Below, piece after piece: positions 14,440 to 21,469 of a DNA stretch of 22,695 bases (position 1 is the stretch's first letter; each line of letters opens with the position of its first letter). Source of the DNA: JBKEDC01 sp047974225. GTDB taxonomy: Bacteria; Bacteroidota; Bacteroidia; Bacteroidales; Prolixibacteraceae. The notes beneath the pieces are model-generated. The model had not been told where the DNA came from. It ran no database searches and worked only from the letters and a program-made list of their open reading frames with translations. A program made the translations under genes and the position numbers. The stretch covers positions 1 to 22,695 of the forward strand of contig JBKECD010000153.1 in NCBI GenBank assembly GCA_047974225.1. The letters run 5' to 3'.

Positions 14440-14724
14440 ATGAAAAAGCCAAGATTAATTGTGTCCTATGACATTCAGTCGAATAAAATCAGAGGGCGAT
14501 TCTCAAAGTTTTTGATGAAGCATGGTGTTCGCATTCAGTATTCTGTTTTCGAGCTGAGTCATTCGCAGCGAATGTTGAATTTGATTTGCAACGAGATTGA
14601 AATGCGATTTAAACCGCATTTCACTAATGGCGATAGTGTCTTAATTTATAGAGTTGATACATCGGATGTGATAACCTATGGTTCGGCAAGCCTTTTGGAA
14701 GATGATTTGATTATTATTGGTTGA
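14440..14724 (+). CDS. cas2: Cas2 adaptation protein
   Basis: A 94-aa ferredoxin-fold protein, the central dimer of the Cas1-Cas2 integration complex. It starts KKPRLIVSYDIQSNKIRGRF with the conserved Asp11 after the first strand, then FSKFLMKHGVRIQYSVFEL, typical of Cas2. The ATG directly follows the cas1 stop codon with no gap, so the two are translationally linked. Its stop codon overlaps the -33 element of the array promoter (14721-14723). Confidence 0.95.
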   Translation: MKKPRLIVSYDIQSNKIRGRFSKFLMKHGVRIQYSVFELSHSQRMLNLICNEIEMRFKPHFTNGDSVLIYRVDTSDVITYGSASLLEDDLIIIG

Positions 14725-14750
14725 TTTGTTGAGAAATAGTTTTATCTTTG
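14721..14750 (+). promoter_or_regulatory. Promoter of the CRISPR array
   Basis: TTG (14721-14723, inside the cas2 stop region), 19-nt spacer, TATCTTTG (14743-14750), an exact TAnnTTTG match. Transcription should begin near 14757, about 125 nt before the first repeat. Confidence 0.7.
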
Positions 14751-14883
14751 TCCACGTTCTTTGAAATTATTGAATAATAATCCTCCCTTATGAAATGAGC
14801 AGGGGGGGTAAATGAGTCTTTAGAGTAAAATGGAGCAAAGCCAATAAATTCAAGGGACAACAAGCTTTTAAAGCACAAGAAGA
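14725..14883 (+). promoter_or_regulatory. CRISPR leader
   Basis: This 159-bp AT-rich stretch lies between cas2 and the first repeat. It contains the -7 element of the array promoter, the near-palindrome ATTATTGAATAAT (14767-14779), a G7 run (14802-14808), a 16-nt inverted copy of part of the repeat (14809-14824), and GCTTTTAAAGC close to the first repeat. Its position next to the adaptation genes and upstream of uniform repeats marks it as the integration end. Confidence 0.8.
14809..14824 (-). repeat. Inverted partial copy of the CRISPR repeat in the leader
   Basis: TAAATGAGTCTTTAGA is the exact reverse complement of repeat positions 2-17 (TCTAAAGACTCATTTA). It lies 60 bp upstream of the first repeat. 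No copy of the crRNA handle half is next to it, so it is not a stray full repeat. Confidence 0.85.
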
Positions 14884-17800
14884 GTCTAAAGACTCATTTA
14901 ATTTCTACTATGTGTAGATTCTGGGCATCAGATTTGGCATAAAAGTTTGTCTAAAGACTCATTTAATTTCTACTATGTGTAGATATGGACGATAGCACTT
15001 GGGAAACCCTTGTGAGTCTAAAGACTCATTTAATTTCTACTATGTGTAGATTCGTAAATTGACACTATCACAGTGTTTAGGTCTAAAGACTCATTTAATT
15101 TCTACTATGTGTAGATAGAAAGTAATGATGAGGATTTAATAACGAGTCTAAAGACTCATTTAATTTCTACTATGTGTAGATAGCAAACACATAGCACTTA
15201 TAATAGGCTCGTCTAAAGACTCATTTAATTTCTACTATGTGTAGATATGCGCTTGATTGGTTTTACGGGTGCAAGTCTAAAGACTCATTTAATTTCTACT
15301 ATGTGTAGATATAATACCCAACTCAAAGGTCGATGTTGTCTAAAGACTCATTTAATTTCTACTATGTGTAGATCCAACATTACCGTATCGCCGCGCCCGG
15401 TCTAAAGACTCATTTAATTTCTACTATGTGTAGATGACTCATAGAAGAAGTTTCTCCCAATGTCTAAAGACTCATTTAATTTCTACTATGTGTAGATTTC
15501 TTTGAGTTTGCCGTTATTGCTCTTGTCTAAAGACTCATTTAATTTCTACTATGTGTAGATGTGAAGCTATTGTGCAAATAATCCCCTCGTCTAAAGACTC
15601 ATTTAATTTCTACTATGTGTAGATAAATCAGCCACGAAATGTCAGCTTTCCGTCTAAAGACTCATTTAATTTCTACTATGTGTAGATCCGTTTACCGAAG
15701 TGAGGCGACTGACGGTCTAAAGACTCATTTAATTTCTACTATGTGTAGATGGAATGCCTACAAACCTGCCGTATGAATGTCTAAAGACTCATTTAATTTC
15801 TACTATGTGTAGATCGGATTGGGCATTGAACTTCTTCAAAGGTCTAAAGACTCATTTAATTTCTACTATGTGTAGATTTGATTTGTTTGGTGGTAGCGGC
15901 TTGCGTCTAAAGACTCATTTAATTTCTACTATGTGTAGATAACAATTGGCAGAAGAGATTAACGCAGCGTCTAAAGACTCATTTAATTTCTACTATGTGT
16001 AGATAAAGAAAGATACTTGACAACTGACTCAGTCTAAAGACTCATTTAATTTCTACTATGTGTAGATATAAATCTGTTGCCACCTCTACCTCAATGTCTA
16101 AAGACTCATTTAATTTCTACTATGTGTAGATCTATTGCTCCACCAAGTGCAGACACGCGTCTAAAGACTCATTTAATTTCTACTATGTGTAGATAATCAC
16201 CTTTAACACAACTAACTACATGGTCTAAAGACTCATTTAATTTCTACTATGTGTAGATTATTGTTTAATTTTCTCAGGCTTTCTTCCGTCTAAAGACTCA
16301 TTTAATTTCTACTATGTGTAGATAATGCGTCGCAAGTAGGGGTTTTATACTGTCTAAAGACTCATTTAATTTCTACTATGTGTAGATCTGTAATATCTCT
16401 ATATTTCTAATGTTAGTCTAAAGACTCATTTAATTTCTACTATGTGTAGATACTCGAACATCATAGGAGTTTATGCTAGCAAGTCTAAAGACTCATTTAA
16501 TTTCTACTATGTGTAGATGTGAGATATTGCTCAGGAAACGTCGGGGAGTCTAAAGACTCATTTAATTTCTACTATGTGTAGATAGTGCTTCGTACGCCAT
16601 AACTTAACATTGTCTAAAGACTCATTTAATTTCTACTATGTGTAGATTAGTTGCCACCCCCGTAAGCGTGTATCCGTCTAAAGACTCATTTAATTTCTAC
16701 TATGTGTAGATCTTTCTATGGTTGAGACTCGATAGTAAGTCTAAAGACTCATTTAATTTCTACTATGTGTAGATAAAGAACCAAACGCATCATTTATTAG
16801 GTGTCTAAAGACTCATTTAATTTCTACTATGTGTAGATTTTCGTATCTGAAACATCAACAGTCAAGTCTAAAGACTCATTTAATTTCTACTATGTGTAGA
16901 TGCAGGATTCGAGATGAGAACGGAAAGCTGTCTAAAGACTCATTTAATTTCTACTATGTGTAGATCCAGGTGTCGTTCAAAGAACCTACAAAGTCTAAAG
17001 ACTCATTTAATTTCTACTATGTGTAGATGGCACATACCGAAGTTTTGAAAGAACCAAGTCTAAAGACTCATTTAATTTCTACTATGTGTAGATCAAGAGT
17101 TTACGTTGGTCGATGCATCGGCAGTCTAAAGACTCATTTAATTTCTACTATGTGTAGATATGGCTGTGTAGGGTTCAACGCAGTTCAGTCTAAAGACTCA
17201 TTTAATTTCTACTATGTGTAGATAATTCCACAATGGTTCGATTGGAAGGACGGTCTAAAGACTCATTTAATTTCTACTATGTGTAGATTGCTGTCGCTCT
17301 CGCTTCTGTTAGGTTGTCTAAAGACTCATTTAATTTCTACTATGTGTAGATTGATTGTACCCTTTTTTTGTGCGCTTTTGTCTAAAGACTCATTTAATTT
17401 CTACTATGTGTAGATAAATTGGTCGGCAGTGGCATTGCCTTGAATGTCTAAAGACTCATTTAATTTCTACTATGTGTAGATTCAGCATATATCTCACCAT
17501 TATGCCAATAGTCTAAAGACTCATTTAATTTCTACTATGTGTAGATTGAAGTATGTGAAGAAAGGGAGCGACAATGTCTAAAGACTCATTTAATTTCTAC
17601 TATGTGTAGATATAAGCGGTAATAGATGCTGTCTTCATGTCTAAAGACTCATTTAATTTCTACTATGTGTAGATAATTCCAACAACAAAATCAAGCTGCT
17701 GCCAAGTCTAAAGACTCATTTAATTTCTACTATGTGTAGATGACAACATCGCTCCATTCCCCATCGTGTCTAAAGACTCATTTAATTTCTACTATGTGTA

Positions 17801-18231
17801 GATTCCATGATAATTGCTTTGGTGGAAATTTCGTCTAAAGACTCATTTAATTTCTACTATGTGTAGATTTATTAATAATTTGGTTTGATTGATTCCCGTC
17901 TAAAGACTCATTTAATTTCTACTATGTGTATATGATGACCTAGAGAGCTTTTCGCCCGATGTCTAAAGACTCATTTAATTTCTACTATGTGTAGATGAAG
18001 TAATATTGACACCGTGCGACAATGCGGTCTAAAGACTCATTTAATTTCTACTATGTGTAGATAACCTTTCGCCTTTTTTTCTTGATGAATTAGTCTAAAG
18101 ACTCATTTAATTTCTACTATGTGTAGATTTGATATTTAAGGGCAAACTTTCGCTTATGTCTAAAGACTCATTTAATTTCTACTATGTGTAGATTTTAACA
18201 CATTGCGGAAAATCTAAAGGGTCTAAAGACT
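14884..18231 (+). CRISPR. Type V-A CRISPR array, 52 full repeats plus a truncated last repeat
   Basis: The 36-bp repeat starts GTCTAAAGACTCATTT and ends with the Cas12a handle AATTTCTACTATGTGTAGAT, whose UCUAC/GUAGA stem encloses UAUGU. I count 52 full repeats starting at 14884, 14949, 15016, 15081 and so on to 18158, with spacers of 26-31 bp (mean unit about 64 bp). All repeats I read are identical except number 48 (17898-17933), which has T for G at 17931 in the handle stem. The array ends with an 11-nt stub GTCTAAAGACT (18221-18231) after the 52nd spacer. Orientation follows the handle, the leader promoter and the degenerate end: transcription is rightward, newest spacers at the left. No spacer source is recognised by eye, and none obviously matches this window. 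Confidence 0.99.
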
Positions 18232-18489
18232 AATAGCGTCCCAAATAAAATTAGAGAGACACTGCTCGTCCCGCTAGGGACGTAACTAGGTAGCCTCAGA
18301 TTTTAATCTGGGGTCTGAAATTAAAGGCAAGCACCGTGCCGTAGGTACAGTATGACAATTTAAGATAGCGTACCTACGGCACGCCTGTGTTTGTTGGCAT
18401 TCTCACCCCAGATTGAAATCTGGGGCTACCTAGATTCCGCCCCGATGGGGCGAAGCTGCACAAAATAAAAATATCTGGGACGCTATTAG
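18230..18489. mobile_element. MITE-like nested fold-back element at the array end
   Basis: Terminal inverted repeats CTAATAGCGTCCCA (18230-18243) and TGGGACGCTATTAG (18476-18489) bound 260 bp with no ORF. Inside are nested palindromes: CGTCCC-GCTA-GGGACG (18267-18282); a CAGATTTTAATCTG arm whose flanks (GGTAGCC) pair with those of CCCCAGATTGAAATCTGGGG (18406-18425, then GCTACC); a 14-bp perfect pair CGTGCCGTAGGTAC (18335-18348) / GTACCTACGGCACG (18370-18383); and CGCCCC-GAT-GGGGCG (18438-18452). The whole could fold into one long hairpin. Its left end coincides with the point where the last CRISPR repeat stops. No clear target-site duplication is visible. It may be a non-autonomous element or a dispersed intergenic repeat. 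Confidence 0.65.
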
Positions 18490-18856
18490 ATTACCCCCCC
18501 CTACCTAGCTAGGCTATAGGGTTGGTGTTGTGCTTCTGATACAAAGATATCCCCCTAGCGGGGCTATTGACTCGCCTCTGTGCCTTTTGAGCCTCTGATA
18601 ACAAGCGCTTTGGGGCAATGAAGCGCTATGTTGGGATGCTTATTTAGAGTGATTATAAATACATGTTGTTATGCGTTTGATTTTCTGATGATTGGAAAAT
18701 AATTTGAAAAAACTTTGCCGAAAAAGTGCAAAAAGTATGTCGCAAGTATATATGTATATATGAAGGGACATCAGATTGCAATCGTTGCTTGCGGAAAAGC
18801 GAGCAAAACCTTTCAACGGTTTTTTTAATTCAAATCATTAATTTAAATTTTTAATC
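18490..18856. other. Intergenic region before the helical protein gene
   Basis: No gene seen. It holds the palindrome CCTAGCTAGG (18504-18513), a CCCC-CTAG-CGGGG hairpin near 18550, AGCGCTT/AAGCGCT arms near 18605-18630, an AT-rich stretch with TATATATGTATATATG, and two hairpins close to the next gene (18787-18827). A -7-like AAACTTTG (18710-18717) is the only weak promoter candidate. Confidence 0.5.
18787..18827 (+). promoter_or_regulatory. Possible attenuator upstream of the helical protein gene
   Basis: Two adjacent stems: GCTTGC-GGAAAA-GCGAGC (18787-18804), then AAAACC-TTTCAAC-GGTTTT (18805-18823) running into more T residues. The second looks like a weak intrinsic terminator placed 30 bp before the start codon, so it would regulate that gene's own mRNA. 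Confidence 0.35.
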
Positions 18857-19609
18857 ATGACAACAAAAAATTATTTCTTGAACACTCGCGTAAAAATAGG
18901 CGAGATGAACAGTTTCGTTTCAGCGGTGGACGAAAAGAAAGCGCTTCTTGGTGAAGACGCTAATGCGAATGTGTTGAGCCTTGTGGCTCGAGTGAGTGAA
19001 AAACGAGTGCAGCTTAATGAGGCGATCAATCGCTCGGCAGTGAAATCAAATCGGAAGCAATATGCCGATGCCATGAAGCAAAGCTATCGCAACTTCCATA
19101 GCTTGATTAAGAGCTATGAGGCGATGACCGATTCGACCGTGTATTTATCGGTGCAGGTCGTCTTGCCAGTGGTGGAGAAGTATTATGCTTCCATCGTCGG
19201 CGCCACCAGCCAAAAGGTGTGCCACTCCAATGTACTTTCCTTGATTGCGGATGTAGAGGAAGTGTCGGTGGCAAATGCGGTGTCTTCGATGTTTTATGCA
19301 GGCACGCTGTTTGACAAGCTTAAGACGGCACAGGCTAATTATGTGGCGCACTATGCGTCGGTGCATAATGATCGCGAAATGCAGTTGGCGCAGAGCAATG
19401 CCACGAAGTTGCGCGCAGAATTGTTGGAGCTAATCAACCATGAGTTTTTGCTATATTTACGCGCAATAAAGACGGTGGATGCTGATGGCTGTGGCGAGTT
19501 TGCGGATGCTGTTTTTGCCTTGGTGAAAGAGCAGAACATCATCGCCAAACGACGCACGTCGAAGGCTAAAAACCAAGAAGCCGATTCGCAAGAGGAGGAG
19601 ATGGCTTAG
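18857..19609 (+). CDS. Helical protein of unknown function
   Basis: A 250-aa protein with no signal peptide or membrane segment. It is predicted almost entirely alpha-helical and rich in Ala, Val, Lys and Glu (NVLSLVARVSEKRVQLNEAI, RKQYADAMKQSYRNFHSLIK). It has no catalytic motif I can identify and a charged, low-complexity tail (KNQEADSQEEEMA). Its size, helical build and Bacteroidota setting are reminiscent of uncharacterised families such as DUF6261, but this is a loose resemblance, not a match. It is a single gene, with an attenuator-like structure before it and a terminator after it. There is nothing to tie it to the CRISPR locus except position. Confidence 0.7.
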   Translation: MTTKNYFLNTRVKIGEMNSFVSAVDEKKALLGEDANANVLSLVARVSEKRVQLNEAINRSAVKSNRKQYADAMKQSYRNFHSLIKSYEAMTDSTVYLSVQVVLPVVEKYYASIVGATSQKVCHSNVLSLIADVEEVSVANAVSSMFYAGTLFDKLKTAQANYVAHYASVHNDREMQLAQSNATKLRAELLELINHEFLLYLRAIKTVDADGCGEFADAVFALVKEQNIIAKRRTSKAKNQEADSQEEEMA

Positions 19610-19636
19610 TGCATTGAAGCTCGGTGAGTAATCATG

Positions 19637-19674
19637 CAATCCCTGCTCGAGTGATCGGGTGGGGATTGTTTTTT
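19637..19674 (+). terminator. Terminator after the helical protein gene
   Basis: CAATCCC (19637-19643) and GGGATTG (19662-19668) form a perfect 7-bp stem around an 18-nt loop, followed by TTTTTT. Confidence 0.75.
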
Positions 19675-19730
19675 GAGGGGAGAGGGGAGAGGGGGTGGAA
19701 AAAATATTTTGAAAAAAATAGCGGAAAATA

Positions 19731-19760
19731 TTGTGGGAATAAAAAACGGTTGTATATTTG
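19731..19760 (+). promoter_or_regulatory. Promoter for tRNA-Leu
   Basis: TTG (19731-19733), 19-nt spacer, TATATTTG (19753-19760), an exact -7 match, 10 bp before the mature tRNA 5' end. Confidence 0.7.
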
Positions 19761-19770
19761 CACTCGTTAA

Positions 19771-19852
19771 GCGGATGTGGCGTAATTGGTAGCCGCGCTA
19801 GACTTAGGATCTAGTGCCTTACGGCGTGGGGGTTCGAGTCCCTTCATCCGCA
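19771..19852 (+). tRNA. tRNA-Leu (UAG)
   Basis: Acceptor stem GCGGATG/CATCCGC, anticodon stem CTAGA/TCTAG with loop CTTAGGA (anticodon UAG, reading CUA and other CUN codons), a long class II variable arm (TGCCTTACGGCGT), T loop TTCGAGT and discriminator A. CCA is not encoded. Confidence 0.95.
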
Positions 19853-19859
19853 CTAGCAG

Positions 19860-19901
19860 GCCGTCGTCTTGGTTCAACCATAGGCGGCGGCTTTCTTTTT
19901 T
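19860..19901 (+). terminator. Terminator after tRNA-Leu
   Basis: GCCGTCGTCT (from 19860) pairs with AGGCGGCGGC (to 19891) using two G-U pairs, with an inner TGGT/ACCA stem, then TTTCTTTTTT. Confidence 0.75.
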
Positions 19902-19965
19902 AGGTGAATAATTAATTTGTCGAGAGATTTCGACGTAAGTGATGTAACTTTATAGTATAGTTATA

Positions 19966-21330
19966 ATGAATATTTCAAGAGAGAACACCAGTGAGTTGAG
20001 CGCAACGCTTACACTGAAAGTTGAGAAAGCAGATTATGCAGAAGCGGTTGAAAAAACGCTAAAAGATTATCGTAAAAAAGTAAATATGCCTGGTTTCCGT
20101 CCAGGAAAAGTGCCTGCTGGCTTGGTGAAAAAGCAATATGGCACAGCGGTGCTTGCCGACGAAGTGAACCGCATTATTTCAACAGAAATCTCAAAATATC
20201 TGGAAACAGAAAAGTTAGATGTTTTGGGTGAGCCGCTTCCAAACGAGGAGAAACAAGCTGAAATCAATTGGGAAAGCCAAGAGGATTTTGAGTTTGTGGT
20301 TGATGTGGCTTGGGCGCCTGAATTTGAAGTGAAATTGGATAAGCGCAAAAAATATCCCTACTATCTTATCGACGTAACCGAGGAGATGATTGACAAGCAA
20401 GTTTCGGCCTATGCACAACGCATGGGGCAAAATGTGCCTGTGGAAGTGGCAGCGGAAAAAGATACGCTTCGGGTGAATATTGTGGAGCTTGATGCAGAAG
20501 GAAATGCCGTGGAAGGTTTTGAAATGCGTGAGAATGTAGCTATTGCTATCGACTTGATGAAAGATGAGGCAGTGCAAGCGCAGGCTGTGGGCGCAACAGT
20601 GGGCACGGTGCTGACATTCGACCCTGTGAAGGTGTATGGAAACAAACATGAAGTGGCTCACATGCTAAATGTCCCTCATGCTGAAATGGACTCAATCGAG
20701 GAGGGTAAAAACTATCAATTCTCAGTGATTGAAGTGTTGCGCTATCAAGATGCTGAATTGAATGAAGAGTTCTTTGCTACGGTGCTCGGAGGGGATTCGG
20801 AAGTGAATACAATCGAAGAGTTCCGCGCAAAGATGAAAGAAGACATTGCGAAAAACTATGAGCAATCAAGCGAATATAAATTCTTGCTTGATGTGAAAGA
20901 TGCTTTGGTGGAAAAATGCGCTATCGCTTTGCCTGAGGAGTTCTTGAAACGTTGGTTGCTTGAAACGAATAAAGAAATGACTCATGCAACTTTGGAAGAA
21001 AGCTTTGCAGGTATTCTGAATGATTTCCGTTGGCAGTTGATCCGCGACAAAGTGGCGAAAGAAGCGGAAGTGAAATTGGAATATCCCGACCTAGTGGCGG
21101 TGGCAAAGAAAACAGCTGCCATGCAATTTGCGCAATATGGCATGACGAGCGCACCTGATGATATGCTTGAAAATTATGCTAATCAAATGTTGCAAGATGA
21201 GCAAACTCGCAATCGCATGATGAACCAAGCCTATGAAGAACGAGTGCTTGAAGTGATCAAAGAGAAAGTAGCTATTGATGAGAAAATGGTGGACGAAGAA
21301 GGATTCGCAAAACTTTTCGAAACAAAATAA
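19966..21330 (+). CDS. tig: Trigger factor, ribosome-associated chaperone
   Basis: A 454-aa trigger factor that binds ribosomal protein L23 at the exit tunnel and shields nascent chains. The N-terminal ribosome-binding domain (1 to about 115) has the signature GFRPGKVP (43-50). The middle domain (about 150-250) corresponds to the FKBP-like PPIase but is divergent, as is usual in Bacteroidota (VGTVLTFDPVKVYGNKHE). The C-terminal helical arms run from about 260 to 450 (EEFFATVLGGDSEVNTIEEF...). Length is normal. It is monocistronic between tRNA-Leu and a strong terminator. A -7-like TAACTTTA (19945-19952) precedes the start, but no well-spaced -33 was found. Confidence 0.93.
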   Translation: MNISRENTSELSATLTLKVEKADYAEAVEKTLKDYRKKVNMPGFRPGKVPAGLVKKQYGTAVLADEVNRIISTEISKYLETEKLDVLGEPLPNEEKQAEINWESQEDFEFVVDVAWAPEFEVKLDKRKKYPYYLIDVTEEMIDKQVSAYAQRMGQNVPVEVAAEKDTLRVNIVELDAEGNAVEGFEMRENVAIAIDLMKDEAVQAQAVGATVGTVLTFDPVKVYGNKHEVAHMLNVPHAEMDSIEEGKNYQFSVIEVLRYQDAELNEEFFATVLGGDSEVNTIEEFRAKMKEDIAKNYEQSSEYKFLLDVKDALVEKCAIALPEEFLKRWLLETNKEMTHATLEESFAGILNDFRWQLIRDKVAKEAEVKLEYPDLVAVAKKTAAMQFAQYGMTSAPDDMLENYANQMLQDEQTRNRMMNQAYEERVLEVIKEKVAIDEKMVDEEGFAKLFETK

Positions 21331-21353
21331 CTTGTCGCAAGACGAATAAATGC

Positions 21354-21389
21354 AAAAAGGCATCTCATGGATTTGAGATGCCTTTTTTT
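21354..21389 (+). terminator. Terminator after tig
   Basis: GGCATCTCA (21359-21367) and TGAGATGCC (21374-21382) make a perfect 9-bp stem with a 6-nt loop, flanked by A5 and T7, so it could work in both directions. Confidence 0.92.
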
Positions 21390-21408
21390 GTTTTTTCAGC
21401 CGTTTAAT

Positions 21409-21438
21409 CTGAAATCTCAAAAACATTCTTTAGCTTTG
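21409..21438 (+). promoter_or_regulatory. Promoter for the DUF4861-like lipoprotein gene
   Basis: TAGCTTTG (21431-21438) matches TAnnTTTG; a poor -33 (CTG, 21409-21411) lies 19 nt upstream. It is 31 bp before the start codon. Confidence 0.45.
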
Positions 21439-21469
21439 TGGGATTAATAATTGATCTAAGTTAGATGTG

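Noticed and set aside
14809..14824. Leader anti-repeat as a tracrRNA or scoutRNA gene
   Set aside because: Cas12a needs no tracrRNA, its processing residues are all present, and the element pairs with the discarded half of the repeat, not the handle.
15754..17221. Short ORFs within the array (15754-15942 and 17027-17221) encoding repeated LKTHLISTMCR
   Set aside because: They are translations of the CRISPR repeat itself where spacer lengths happen to keep the frame.
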